This document shows, in pieces, positions 45,124-60,340 of a DNA stretch of 64,000 bases; the first letter of the stretch is position 1; each line of letters begins with the position of its first letter. Origin of the DNA: Agrostemma githago (taxonomy: Eukaryota; Streptophyta; Magnoliopsida; Caryophyllales; Caryophyllaceae); the NCBI GenBank assembly GCA_958450325.1, contig OY288245.1, forward strand, positions 61,429,441 through 61,493,440, written 5' to 3'. Position numbers and translations under genes: made by a program. A model generated the notes under the pieces. That model was not told the origin of the DNA. It saw nothing but the letters and a program-made list of their open reading frames with translations, and did not search any database.

Positions 45124-46572
45124 TTAACTGATGCGTGACTTACCATCGGCATCCTCAGGGTGAGACTCGAATAGAAATCGTTTGACAAATACAATACGCG
45201 TTTTAGTTCTACGGTTCATGCATAACCCATATTTTCCCGGGCCGGTACTCGCGACCGACGTCCCACTATACCGTTGATGTACTCCAATATGGATATGTCA
45301 AAAGGTGTCCATAGTCGATTCGAGTGGGTTTCGCGGCATGTTCTAAGATCAACACGACTTAGGAAGTCCGTCCCGATCAACGTCTAGACTATGTACACTG
45401 GTATAGACCCCTTATAGACCGACCGAGACTTAGTATAGAGCATACATGGCGTCGTTATAATGCTTGTGTGACTACGTGCTACTTGGTTTCCGAGTCGTTT
45501 TCAAAAACCGTCAATTTTTCAAAATTGCATCTTTTTTCAAACTATTCAATTTCAAAACCCGGGACACATACCGAATTTAGGACTTATGATTTTACTCAAA
45601 ATAGCCTATTTTCTAGACGGTATGATGCCCAATTCAAAACTCGAATATCATTTCGAACTTTCAAAACCCTCGGCCCAATACCTTTTTTCGTTTTTTCGAA
45701 AATTGGGCCTTCAACCGAGTTTTCTCGGACCCTTTTCAAAAATCATCAATTTTCAAAAACTTCCACTTCTAGGACTTCCCATATTTAGCAGTGTTGGGTC
45801 GTGTCTTAAGTTGTCAAGGTCCTTAGCGTCGAAACTCTGTCGATCTTACATCACGAGTTTCTTCCCTATCCCAGTCCGCCTTATTAGACTAAGGCAAGGC
45901 CCACCTACGTAGGACATACTCCTACAAAGGAAGGCCCGTTTACACAATCGAGTCAACCTTCCTTCGGACAGGACTAGGCCCACATAGCCGAATCCTAAGG
46001 AAGGCCCATCTTGCACAAGTCACCCATCCAGGTGTTTTTTCCGAGTCAACCTTTTACAAGGCATAGCCTTATAACAAAAGGTTCACGGTCCTTACGTCTA
46101 AGGGTCACTCGTCCGACACTTGAGTCTTAACAAAATTATTGATCCCACTCCGGGCTACCCCTTAGCAGGGCGATCGATCACAGTTGCTCTAAGGGTCATG
46201 TCTTACACGTGTCTCACATACTCCACTTTCGAGTCACTTAGATGCCACACCATCTGAGTCCTTAGTCTCACTTGGTGGCTATTCTCCGACGGAATGACTA
46301 ATCACAGTCACTCCGAGAATCGTAGCCTACACATTTGTCTTAGGAGGGTCTATCCCAAGTCAAACATGGTCGCCCCATTTTCGAACTCACCCTTTTGCAG
46401 TTCGAGTCTAATTTACGGTCGTTACCTCGTCTAGGTCAACATTCAAGTATCCCGGTCCGAGAGTCTTTGTCGACTCGTCACCCCGGGCCATGTCTAGTTT
46501 GACTCTGTCTCTTGCGCAAAGCCGAGCTTAGGCGAGTTCTAACACCTGTCGTTTTTTCCGATCAGGGACCCT
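45124..46572 (+). other. TatNA leader
   Basis: 45124-46040 is homologous to the Tat1 leader. 46040-46560 is specific to TatNA and has no coding, with repeated phrases such as AAGGGTCA and CTCCGA. Confidence 0.6.
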
Positions 46573-47250
46573 ATGAACGAGACACTACCAAACCACAAAA
46601 AATCCCACGCCGTCATGAAAGGGGATATCCAGGGGAGTATGCTTATGCTATCTTGCTCCATTAACAACATCTTTTCGAAAATCAATACTGCCCTAGATAA
46701 CCTAAATTCCAGGGTAACCATCATCGAAGAAGATCTTGTAAGAACCCGATCCCGCCTAACACAACTAGAGCGGGTAAGGCAGCCAATCACCCAACCGAGC
46801 CATTTGAAGGGTGAGCACTCTTACGAAACTGTCCGATACCCTCAAGATGGCAAGGCCGAGAGAGGTAACCCTCAAGTCACCTCTCCAAAAATCAAGAACC
46901 ACTCAAAGGAAAGGACATTTACCCACTTGGATATGTCCTACAACGTCGCTTTCCAGAGGTTAGTCTCAAAGGGCCTAGTGCTACCTATAGGCCCAACAGC
47001 CGACCCATTTGTGGAGAAACGTTCCAAAGCATGGAACGCCGAGCATTACTGCAAATTCCACAGAGGGAGGGGACACGATACAGAACAATGCTGGAAGCTG
47101 AAACACCTCATTCAAGGCTTCCTCGATGCCGGGAAGACTTCCGTTTTGGAAACATTGTCACTTGCGAAGCCCCTCGTGGACTACACAGGGCCCGATGACC
47201 GAAGCATCCAATCTACCTCCCATGCACTCAAGAGTCCGGATTTGATTTAA
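46573..47250 (+). CDS. TatNA mini-Gag: coiled coil plus zinc knuckle
   Basis: An uninterrupted 225-codon ORF from ATG 46573. The N-terminal half is new relative to Tat gag: KGDIQGSMLMLSCSINNIF and DNLNSRVTIIEEDLVRTRS, with heptad-like spacing suggesting a coiled coil. The C-terminal half is homologous to the end of Tat gag: QRLVSKGLVLPIGPTADPF and the knuckle YCKFHRGRGHDTEQCWKLK (C-x2-H-x4-H-x4-C). The gag capsid core between the two is absent. It could bind element RNA and co-assemble with Gag of Tat relatives, either for packaging or as a competitor. It is the longest unbroken gag-type reading in the window, whereas Tat1 and Tat3 gag are broken. Function is inferred. Confidence 0.65.
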   Translation: MNETLPNHKKSHAVMKGDIQGSMLMLSCSINNIFSKINTALDNLNSRVTIIEEDLVRTRSRLTQLERVRQPITQPSHLKGEHSYETVRYPQDGKAERGNPQVTSPKIKNHSKERTFTHLDMSYNVAFQRLVSKGLVLPIGPTADPFVEKRSKAWNAEHYCKFHRGRGHDTEQCWKLKHLIQGFLDAGKTSVLETLSLAKPLVDYTGPDDRSIQSTSHALKSPDLI

Positions 47251-48216
47251 GTCCGAGTCTGAGTCTGAGTCTAGGATGTTCTATTCCAAAGTCAAAGTCA
47301 AAGTCAAAGTCAGAGTCAGAGTCAACTGTATTCTGTCCTCTTTTCAAATTCAATAAAATCAGCTTTCAATATTCTTTCTCATATACACTTTCCTTATGTG
47401 TTTCCGAGAACATGATGAACACCATCATACACTGTGAGCACACGCACGTGACTATTATAGGCACATCTATAATGACTGCAGGAAACCGAGCCCATGTTTT
47501 CTTTTTACCTATTCCATGTCTGGTATAGAAAAAACCACACAACTACCCGTAGCAGGAGCGGTATCGAATCCTATGACAAATCTAGGTAATCTGCTAGTTT
47601 GGGTTCAAGACGGGAGGCAAGCCCATTTCCCACAATAAAACACCCCTCCGATAAGACTGACCAATCCCTACCTTAGGTGTTAGTCTGATTGGACAAAAAA
47701 AATCAAAAGTCAAAAAAAAAAAAAAGAAAGGGCCAAAGCAAAAAGAAGGCCATCAAAAAAAAGAAAACTGGACACAAAAAAAAAATCAAAAGTCCATGAA
47801 AACAAAAAGCAAAAGGCCAAAACAAAAAAGCAGGCCATCATCAAAAAAATTCAGAATACCCATGACCGTGGTCAACGGTCAATTCAAGTGAAAGCCCCAC
47901 GAGTTGGGTACGGTCAAAATCATCAAAACCCCATGACCGCAAGGTCAATCAAAAAATCAAATACCCATGACCGTTGTCAACGGTCAACTCAAGTGAAAAT
48001 CCTTTGACCGGGGTACGGTCAACTCAAAAATTATCAACACTATACGATAGGGGAGAGATAATCAGGTTGGTCAGCTAACACCACATTTAGCCTTCCCACA
48101 TTACAACCCTCGAGACCTCCCCGAGACCCAGGCTAGAGACAGCCCGGAATTTTGAGGATTCAAGCCTCATAGGATACCCCTAACCACTAGGGCCAGACAT
48201 GGAAACCAGATCCCGC

Positions 48217-48524
48217 ATTATCAAACCGGCTCTCAAAGCCTTAGCTCCACAGAACCGAGCTCTAGATTTCGAGTCATCAAGGCCATTTACTTCATTATCA
48301 AACCGACTCTCGAAGCCTTAGCTCCACAGAACCGAGCTCTAGATTTCGAGTCATCAAGGCCATTTACTTCATTATCAAACCGGCTCTCGAAGCCTTAGCT
48401 CCACAGAACCGAGCTCCAGATTTCGAGTTATCAGGGCCATTTACTTCATTATCAAACCGGCTCTCGAAGCCTTAGCTCCACAGAACCGAGCTCCAGATTT
48501 CGAGTTATCAGGGCCATTTACTTC
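48217..48524. repeat. Four tandem copies of a 77-bp unit
   Basis: The unit starts ATTATCAAACCGGCTCTC and includes CCACAGAACCGAGCTC and TTTCGAG. Copies at 48217, 48294, 48371 and 48448 differ by a few bases; the last two are identical by eye, which suggests recent duplication. Confidence 0.95.
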
Positions 48525-48554
48525 CTAGCACCACATCCCCAAATACATCAAATC

Positions 48555-48641
48555 CCGAGAGCAAAACTCGTTAAAATCCCCGAGAGCAAAACTCGTTAAA
48601 ATCCCCGAAATCCCCGAGAACAAAACTCGTTAAAATCCCAT
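48555..48641. repeat. Short tandem repeat, about 28 bp, three copies
   Basis: CCCGAGAGCAAAACTCG followed by TTAAAATC, three times with small variation. Confidence 0.85.
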
Positions 48642-49979
48642 CCAAACCAGTTACCAACCCCGGACACGGGAACTCAACTTGCAGTCGGCATAGAACATGC
48701 CCTAATAGTTCACACCACCTCTGGGGGCTACCCCGGAGAACGCTCACAGTCACAGGATTAATATCCTAATCAATCAAGCCCTTTGATTAAGACATCACTG
48801 GGAATGCACCTAGCCTACACCATCGCTATGGCTAGTTACACACAAAGTCCTATTAGCTTAGGCACCATAATATATCTCTCAATCCACTGAACTACGGCAT
48901 GGTTTGATTTCACCACACATGAATACGTAGGCAGCCTTTCAACAGAGGCACAACCACTCACATTGACACACATTCAAAAAGCGCCATTATTCCGGTCACA
49001 ACACCATCATGTTCTCAACAGCTAGCTTTGTTGTCTCGAGGGCTCCTCCTAGGCAGAAGTTCTCCATCCACTCACAAAATCCAGATAAATCCAACAAAAA
49101 AATCTAGCCTCCTTTCTGTAGTGTGTCCTAGTACTCGGCTCAGTCGAAGACAAGAATCTGTCAGGACTCGAGGCAATACCCACTTTGGAAATGTATCCTA
49201 AAATAGGAAATCCAGAAGGGCACCAGACTAAAACAGTCTCATTACAGGCTACTGCAATCCCCCCATAGCATATCTATCCTATTTCGATGTGCGACCGTGT
49301 TGCCACTCGCCTAGGCTACGGGATAGCGCGACTCAAGAGTTTTGTTAGGCGGTCCAATACCCTACCGAATCACGGTCCAATCCTTAGAGAGTCCAGTCCG
49401 TGTCAGTCAACTCATCATGTCGCGTCCAGAGTCGAGTCTGTCTGTAGGCCTCTCTCTTCACATTCCACTTTGAGATTTGCAAAATTTAGCCATTTGAAAA
49501 AAAGATCTTTTTCGACAAGGTCAGATTTCAGTCTATTTAAACTGCAAATTTCTTTTATATCCCTTTCCATTTTGAAAACCTAGCTCGTGATTGCTTTCAG
49601 GATTTCAAATTCAAAATTTCAAAAATTTCAAGAATCATTTTCCCCAGCACGAGTCATTTTACTACCTACGTGTTGCATACATTTTTATGTGACTTATACA
49701 GGTACGACTCAAGAGAAGACATGCAAGTCATCAAATCTCCCCAGCAGCATTTTCCGGGATAGCACGGGATGGGCCAACACACAGGCACACCCAGGGCTTA
49801 CGCGACAAGTCCAAATTCCCCACGGAAGTACAATCATCAAGCTCAGGTATGATTTCTGTCTTGCGGCTGGCGAGCCCTTCACGCGAGTCCAACGGACTAT
49901 AAACGACCCGACCGGAAGTCTACCAGGTCTTAACGGGCTTGGTAGCTACTCTGACTTTCGCCTTGTCCAAGCCTCAGTC

Positions 49980-49992
49980 AAAGTGGGGGCTC
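49980..49992 (+). other. TatNA polypurine tract
   Basis: AAAGTGGGGGC before TC and the LTR start, matching Tat1. Confidence 0.75.
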
Positions 49993-52811
<2,819 letters not shown>

Positions 52812-52816
52812 ACGTT
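52812..52816. repeat. TatNA target-site duplication, right copy (ACGTT)
   Basis: ACGTT after the LTR end TCCACA. Confidence 0.93.
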
Positions 52817-53230
52817 CTTAGAAGGTTAGGAGGAACCTAGGTAATTTACCAACGTTTTTATTGCTTTGTTGTCATACTATTAAAGTTTTGTCCATTTCGA
52901 TTTGTGTTATTAGCTTGGGAACGTTGTCACTTGCCTTAAGTCCTAAACCGGTGCTTCTTTCACCGCTTTGTAGAGGGAAGCGGTATTTGTTTCTTTTTGG
53001 GTGCAACCGATTGTTTGTTTGTTTGTATGTTTGCTTGTTGTGTGTTTTCGTGTCCGGTTGTACCCACAGTTTTGTTGCAAGACCTTACTTGCCTTGCGGA
53101 GTGCACTTTTCCTCTAAGTGTACTCGCGTGAGTTGAAAGGGCGTAGGGTGCGCTAATACACGCTCGGCTAGTATATTAGTTTTTATTAGTTTAGTAGTTA
53201 GTTCGTGCTTACTCGAGGGCGAGTAAGGGT
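52817..53230 (+). other. E2 internal region right of TatNA
   Basis: About 415 bp of T-rich non-coding DNA leading to the PPT. No ORF is supported. Confidence 0.5.
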
Positions 53231-53245
53231 TAAGTGTGGGGGATT
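53231..53245 (+). other. E2 polypurine tract
   Basis: TAAGTGTGGGGGATT directly before the 3' LTR. Confidence 0.8.
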
Positions 53246-54817
53246 TGATAAGTGTAGTTTGTAGTGCCTATTTGTTGTGTTTGGTCCCGGTTTCTCTTAT
53301 GAAATCGCCCCTTGGGAGCGGTTTCTGGGCTACTTATGCTTCTTCTAGTTCGTTTTAGGTTTCCAAGACCATTCATGGAGAATTGGAACGATTTCGACTC
53401 GTTTCCTACACATTTGGAGCCAACGAAGAGAAGGAACGATCACTCGGTACCTTGGACTCGATCCCGAGACCTTGGGACCCATTCCCGAGCCCCTTAGACT
53501 CGATCTCGAGCAGCGAGAGTCGATGAGAAGCCCATGAGAAGCAAGGAGGGACCTTTATGATCATATTGGAGGTCTACAAGACCCTTCCCGGGCGGGAAGA
53601 GTAGCCTTCCCGGTCGGGAAGGAGTGCAAGCAAAGACGAGCCACTGATGGGCCGTCTCGGGCGAGAACGGGTCTTCTCAGCCGAGATGGGTCCCATCTCG
53701 GGCGAGACCATCTCATCTCGGCCGAGATGGGCCACCTTCAGCTCCGCCTCACTTCTTTTCTTCTCCTTATTCATTGTAACCCTATATATACCCCCCTCTT
53801 GTAATCTTATGTTATGTTCTTCATTACCCACTAAACCCTAGACTAATTTAGCCTAGATTAGCCTAGATTAGTGTAGATTAGTCTTTAATTAGTCCTTAAT
53901 CTTAGTTTAATCCTTGTAATATTGGAATTCTTGAAGATCTCTACCAATCTTAACAACATTGGTGGATGTTTGGGTTTTCTTCTATGCAAGTGTTTATCTT
54001 TTCTTCTCTTGTCTAGTTTGGTATAATCTTTCTCTTCTCCTTTCCTTTATCTTTGTTTTATCATTCAAGTTTTAATCTTTGTTCATTGTATTGTTCATTG
54101 TACATTGTTTTCACTAGTTTCATTATGGATGTTTTGTTGTTTGTGTTGATTTCTCTTGTTATGGTTAGTATTAGTTTCATTATGTGTGAGTAGAATTTTT
54201 TGGGGTTAGTAGGGGGATTAAGTGTTGATTATGGATGATTAGGGTTTGATTGTGGGTAAAGGTGGATTCTTTGTTACTAGTCACATATTATGCAAACCAT
54301 GTGTTTGTTGAAATGCTTGTTAGAGTAGTATTTGCAAATACTTCTCTTGCTTGTCTTCCTCTTCTTATTGTGTGATTGATTTGTGGTTGAATCCTTGTGT
54401 ATTGGGTAACATCTTGCATAAGTATTCGGGTTTTGTCTTTGACACAAGAGTGCGGACATTGGCTTTGACGCGAGAGCGCGGACCAACCTTAGTAACTAAG
54501 TGAACCTTGTACCATCGATCTCCCAACTATCCTACTACACTTATGAACCCGACCTAACCCTATTCTTTCCTTATTAGATTTCTTCATTATTCTTGTCATT
54601 GTTTCCTTTAGTCTTAGTTTATTCTTAGTCGTAGCTTTATCCCCCTTTATCATTCTAGTTTAGCTTAGCCTAGTTGACCTAGTCTTGTATTTGGGTAGAC
54701 CTTTGTCTAGACACCTCTTACCGTCCCCGTGGACTCGACCCGACTTGCCCTAACTACGTGTTAGGAATAGTTGGTTTTTATTTGTTGGCGGGGATCCACG
54801 GCAAATCCCTCCCATCA
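53246..54817 (+). repeat. E2 3' LTR
   Basis: 1572 bp, matching 36497-38069 with about 17 mismatches; the palindrome array is at 53584-53730. Confidence 0.97.
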
Positions 54818-54822
54818 CCTGA
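54818..54822. repeat. E2 target-site duplication, right copy (CCTGA)
   Basis: CCTGA directly after the right LTR end CCCATCA. It matches 36492-36496, and the host ORF resumes in frame. Confidence 0.95.
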
Positions 54823-54917
54823 TGACCCCTTCAAAGACTCCGACGACAAGGACTCGGGGTCTGATGCTGGTGGTCATGACAGTCCTGGGGACTACTCTCC
54901 AGGTTTCGACGATGATT

Positions 54918-55256
54918 AAGCTCTGCCCTGCACATGCAAGCTGGTTGAGCCTAATAGTCAGGCTCTTTTTGTAATCCACCTCTGTCTAGCTTGTAACTCT
55001 TGGCCATTCTTGGGCTTTTTTCTAATGGAAATCAGGCAGGATTTTTTATTCGTTTTTGTGCGCTTGTTTTGTTGTTTTGCTGTTTTTTTTTACGAATGAA
55101 TGGATGGACGAATGACGTCATGCAATGACCTCTTGACTTCTGTTGCCTTTTCGAGGCTTCTCGGGAAGTGATGAGTGGTTGGGTTTTTGAAAGTGTGACA
55201 CGTGGGGGCTTTTCTTGGGAAGGTCTTTAGGATGGGCGACTCTTCCTCTGCCTTTT
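54918..55256 (+). other. Spacer between the two E5 antisense ORFs
   Basis: About 340 bp: 3' flank of ORF 1 with TTTTTGTAATCC-type AT-rich sequence, then DNA leading to the next TATA box. No coding is supported. Confidence 0.4.
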
Positions 55257-55264
55257 CCTATAAA
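55257..55264 (+). promoter_or_regulatory. TATA box before the second E5 antisense ORF
   Basis: CCTATAAACGC followed by a CT-rich leader (CCCCTCTCTTCCTGTTCCCCC), about 205 bp before ATG 55468. Confidence 0.6.
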
Positions 55265-55467
55265 CGCATCCCCTCTCTTCCTGTTCCCCCTTTTACACTT
55301 TCGCAAACCCAAGCAACCCCTTTTCAAAATCTTTCTCTACTAAAAACATTCCAGACTGAAGAACTGCTTTCTTGCGCCTTCGTCTGATCGGCCATCAATT
55401 TAGGTCAGAATCCTCTCCTCAAGCTTTATTTTTTTTCATTTCTTCGCATTTATTCTCCTTAGTCATC

Positions 55468-56674
55468 ATGAGCGGTCGTCGTATTCGCATCCTGGATTTT
55501 ACTGAATCCTCTGCTGAAAGGGCAGAGGGTAGGGATAGGGTTGGGGCTAACCTGACCTCCTCTTCTGGGGGGCCTAGTGCTAGGATGACCGGGGAAGATT
55601 GCCTGGATGGGGATGCCAACTCTCCTGACCCCGCCCCCTTCGATATTATTGACTCTGATGATGAGGCGAGGGAGATTGACCCTTCAGCCTTTGCCGGTCC
55701 ACTTATCCCTAGGGAGAAAGGGAGGACTTATTATTTGGACAAGGCCAAGTACCAAGTTCCTCAAAAAACCTATCCTGAGACCAAGAACCGGGATTTGATT
55801 TTAGAGAAAAATGCAGCTGAGGCCATTGAGCGTTTTTACAATTTTGGGGAGGGGTACACAATCGTTGTCCCTTGGGAGAGGGACACTGTTTGCTGTCCTC
55901 CTGACGGCTGTATTGCCGTCTACCACAAGTGCCTGGAATTTGGCTTGCGTTTCCCCTTGCACCCCTTTTTGGGGGAGGCATTTAGGCGAATGAACGTGGC
56001 CATCGCCCAGTTGACCGCCATGACAGTTAGGTCATTGATATCGTATACGTGGACCTGCCTGTTCCATGGTGAGGAGCCTTCAATTGATGCCCTGAGGTTC
56101 ATGGTGGGATTGCAGATGGTGGCCTCTTCTCAGGGTGAGGGCCCTGGATACTGGTCTATCCAGAGACAGAAAGGGTACACTCTGGTCTGGCCGGTTTTAG
56201 ACAGCTTGAAAGATTGGAAGAACAATTTCTTGTATGTGCACAACACTACAAGGTGGAAATTCCTCGGCACTTCAGGAATCACGTTCATACGAGACTGGAA
56301 ACTCGCCAGGAATACCACCCTGGTGTCGGGGGGAGGGCTCTTGAGGTGAAACTGAATAAAAAAGACGAGGAGCTGGTGGAAAAATTCGTCGCTTTTGTGG
56401 ATAAATCAGGCGTATGTGGCCCTGGTTTCTGGCTCCCTAATGCGGAGCTCATTGCTACTGATAGTTATCTGACTCGAGTGGGCATGAATCCCGGTCTTGA
56501 TAGAGGTAGTTCAGGGACATTATTGGCCTTGCCTTACTTCTGCCCTTCCCTTCTATAGTTTTCTAACTGATTCCTCTTTTGCCCTGTAGATCTTGCCACT
56601 CGAACCTGGACAAGGAGAGAGGTGAGGAACCTCGGTCTAGACGACCACTTCACCATCGTTGCAAAGCGCCCCCC
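55468..56674 (+). pseudogene. E5 antisense ORF 2, putative gypsy-type transposon protein
   Basis: ATG 55468 (MSGRRIRILDFTESS) has the best context; the upstream open frame is leader. After an acidic N-terminus (FDIIDSDDEAREID), the conserved part reads YHKCLEFGLRFPLHPFLGEAF, LTAMTVRSLISYTWTCL, IDALRFMVGLQMV and GYWSIQRQKGYTLVWPVLDSLKDWK, resembling PF04195 (putative gypsy-type transposon, function unknown). A frame change near 56335 leads to NKKDEELVEKFVAFVDKSG and GPGFWLPNAELI. An intron-like gap ending in CCCTGTAG (56589) is followed by TRTWTRREVRNLGL. The Tat3 LTR cuts it at 56674. The antisense position near a 3' LTR parallels the Tat1 antisense gene. Confidence 0.6.
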
Positions 56675-59266
56675 TGTAGACACCCGCATTTTGACTGCCA
56701 GGTGTCTATGGCAGTTTCCAAAAAACACCCGATGATGATCGGACGCTAACGTGTTTCTATGCGCTCGGATACGGGCTCAAATCCATTAGTTGCTGACTAA
56801 CGCACTTACGGAGTACAAATCTCACAAAATCAACCTCAAATCCAGGCCCAGTGGGCCGTTTCCAATCAAATAAGGCTAATTTGGGCCGAAACCGACACCG
56901 GAAATAAAACCGACTTTTAGCGATTAGGTCAACCCCGGTCAAAGTCGTTTCCGAGACATACAAAACAGCCATACAACATCAAAGGTCCATGTCAAACACA
57001 AACCCATCAAAAAACCCAAGTCACGGTCCAAAGCAATGGACCCGCTCGACCCAGCTGGGCCACTCGATCGACTGCCCCACCCACTAGATCGAGTGGGCCC
57101 ATATTCAAGCCCGACTGCAGGCACAACGGGCCCCTCGACCGAGTAGGCTGGTTACTCGGTCGAGTAACCCTAACCGGGTGCCCTTGCCTTTGCCTATATA
57201 AGCAACCCCATGCACACACAATTACACATCTTTTTTCAATCTTTCACAACCCTAATCGATCTTGCAAAAACCCTAATTCTACCTCTAATCAAACCCTAGC
57301 ACTACACTATCAAACCCTAAACCTAGCTTTAGGAATCGAAACCCTAACCACCATAACTCGACCTCCATAAACCTCGAAACTCCCGTGTTAAAGCCGCAAT
57401 TACGAGTCCGATCCGAGACAAGAACATGTAGGTTGAGGGTGCCAAAACCCCTTTCTTTCCTTCTTTCTCTTCCTCTCGTCATCTTCCTCCTTCTCTTCGT
57501 TTTTTTTTTGTCTTCTTTTTATTTCTTTATCGTGTCATAATATCGATAGTATCATTAGTATTAAAACATTAAAATACTTGTCGATTTGTGTCGAGTGTGA
57601 GTGATGGCGGGAAAAGGAAAACCGAATATACAAGTGTACTGCACATAGCGTTGCCGGTCGCTAATCCCATCACCCCGATCATTTGATTATTGAAACAAGT
57701 TAACTTAAACAATAATCCGTTTTATTTCGTTTTCATCATCATTCAAGTCATATATTTGCATCGTTTTTCAAAAACAAGCATTCTATTTAATAAGGGTCGA
57801 AACCCGTTGACGCGGATCCGACATCACAATCTCTAGGGTTTCATTACGATGACGGAGAAGTCGAGGGAATCAAGTCTTCTAATTCAAAGCAAGGTGTCGA
57901 TCCATTATATTCGATACCAGATCCATAATTGGATGTCGAATCTATCGATCTAGTCACATAAATTAATTAACGCGATTTACTCATATCACGAATCAATTTA
58001 TTATTCCCACTCTAGTATTCCGTATCGATTCAATAATCGAATATGGGATACAACGAGTATTCAAATTCGGAATCGAGTATAAATCCCACAATATTTATAT
58101 TCGGTTCAACAAAATCAATGATTCATAAAAAATCCGAATCGAGCATGAGTCATACAATGTTTATGCTCAATTCGGTAAAACCGTCGAATTATCAAAAATC
58201 AAAAGCAATTTTAAAATCAATAATAAAATTGTAAGCGAGCCTGGTTCGTACGGGTGCCACTCGACTGAGTGCTTCGGCCACTCGATCGAGTGACATCACA
58301 ACTTAGCGAGCAGAATGCTCTTTCGACCTCTACTCGGTAGTCTCATAGTGACTCGACCGAGTGGCGACGTACTCGGCCGAGTTGGTCAATAACTCGGTCG
58401 AGTAGGGTCACGAAATCCGGGACAGAATACTTTTTAAGGATCCACTCGGTCGAGTCCCTCAATGACTCGGTCGAGTGGCTCTTTATCACATTAAAACGTG
58501 AGTCCTACAATAGCATTCGAGTCTCATTAACCGCTTTCTTGTGACTTAGGTCAACACGTGCCTAATTAATCACGTGAAACATCTTTTCAAAACCATGCAT
58601 TAACTCATTTGCGTCATTCTATACAATTCAATATTTGCACAAACCGTTCTTATTCGTTATACCGTTACTAACCGTTTGTTGTTTCTTTTGTCAATTTCGC
58701 TTGTTTATTTTATTTTACTAAAATGAACCCACATGCTAAATTCAACTTCGACGTTGAATTAATTGCATTAAATCGACGTAGAAACCCTTTTCAATTCCTC
58801 GCATGCTTAGGGAAAATAATCTTTCATAACATTTTCTCGTTCAACTAACGCGCGTATTAGAAAGTCATTCGAGATCTTAGTAGAGGCCGCTAAGTGCGGG
58901 CGGGGTTGGGTGTCCTTTGTGGGCTTCCCAACACGTACCCTCACCCCTTACTCAGAACCATGGTTTCCGGATATCCGAATCCATTGGCATACGAGAGTCA
59001 TTCAATACACGGTATCCGATAATGTCGGTATTGGTATCAAATGCAAAGGGACGAGCCCAATAAACTTTGACATCAAAAATGGGCCGTATTTTGTATACGG
59101 CCCACTACGACATAGAGTGGGCTCGAATGGTTCCGAATAACCACAAAATTCGGTGGCGACTCCACTTCGACCTAAATTTCAATTCGATCCATTCTCATAT
59201 GGAGATTCATTCGCCTACCCAAACCCGCGCGTGGCCGCGTCGGGGTGGACCTATGTCATGTCCACA
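56675..59266 (+). repeat. Tat3 5' LTR
   Basis: 2592 bp, TGTAGACACC to TCCACA. More diverged from Tat1 LTRs than these are from each other. Block A 57059-57168, TATATAAG at 57195, block B 58257-58482. Several palindromes have one damaged arm (CGATCGACTG, CTAGATCGAG). Confidence 0.93.
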
Positions 59267-59269
59267 ATT

Positions 59270-59287
59270 TGGTGACTCCGCTGGGGA
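59270..59287 (+). other. Tat3 primer binding site, one mismatch
   Basis: TGGTGACTCCGCTGGGGA; C to T at the fourth base relative to Tat1 and TatNA. Confidence 0.85.
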
Positions 59288-60340
59288 TTAACTGATGCGT
59301 GACTTACCATCGGCATCCTCAGGGTGAGACTCGAATAGAAATCGTTGACGAATACAATACGCGTTTTAGTTCTACGGTTCATGCATAACCCATATTTTCC
59401 CGGGCCGGTACTCGCGACCAACGTCCCACTATACCGTTGATGTACTCCAATATGGATATGTCAAAAGGTGTCCATAGTCGATTCGAGTGGGTTTCGCGGC
59501 ATGTTCTAAGATCAACTCGACTTATGAAGTCCGTCCCGATCAACGTCTAGACTATGTACGCTGGTATAGACCCTCTATAGACCGACCGAGACTTAGTGTA
59601 GAGCATACATGGCGTCGTTATAATGCTTGTGTGACTACGTGCTACTTGGTTTCCGAGTCGTTTTCAAAAACCGTCAACTTTTTCAAAATTGCATCTCTTT
59701 CAAACTATCCAATTTCAAAACCCGGGACGCATACCGAATTTAGGACTTATGATTTTACTCAAAATAGCCTATTTTCTAGTCGGTATGCTGCCCAATTCAA
59801 AACTCAAAAAATATTTTCGAACTTTCAAAACCGAGGCCCGATACACTTTCCGATTTTCTCGAAAAATTGGGCCTCTCCACCGAGTTATCTCGGAATTTTC
59901 AAAACAATCAATTTTCGAAGCCTTCTTCTCCTTAGGACTTCCCGTATTTAACAGTGTCGGGTCGTGTCTTAAGTTGTCAAGGTCTTTAGCGTCGAAACTC
60001 TGTCGATCCTACATAACGAGTTTCTCCCCTATCCCAGTCCGCCTTATTAGACTAAGGCAAGGCCCACCTACGTAGGACAAACCCCTACAAAGGAGGGCCC
60101 GTTTACACAATCGAGTCCAAAGTCTGGGGATGTCTCACGTGAACCTTCCTTCGAACAGGACTCGGCCCACCCGCCGATTCCTAAGGAAGGCCCACTTTTC
60201 ACAAGTCACCCGTCTAGGTGTCTCTTTCCGAGTCATTTCCCTTTTTAGTCTTGTTCGGGATGTACTTTCTATTCCGGGCTAGTTTCTGATTACGTGGTGT
60301 TCTTACAGACAGGCCACCCGAGACTAGATACCAACGCAAG
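59288..60340 (+). other. Tat3 untranslated leader
   Basis: Homologous to 16731-17797 without a shared reading frame. No coding is supported. Confidence 0.6.

Larger units (their letters stand above)
47251..49979 (+). other. TatNA 3' non-coding region
   Basis: GAGTCT/AAAGTC repeats (47250-47325), A-rich DNA (47690-47840), GGTCAACGGTCAA-type repeats (47870-48020), the 77-bp tandem array, a shorter tandem (48555-48640), then sequence shared with Tat1 3' flank from about 49610. The ORF at 49587-49997 is not conserved in frame in Tat1. Confidence 0.6.

Noticed and set aside
48217..48524. CRISPR-like repeat array
   Set aside because: Contiguous 77-bp tandem units without spacers, in a plant retrotransposon.
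53250..53264. TTTGTAGTG as the missing right end of the CACTA element
   Set aside because: The string belongs to the E2 LTR start (also at 36501) and is not next to a GAT duplication.
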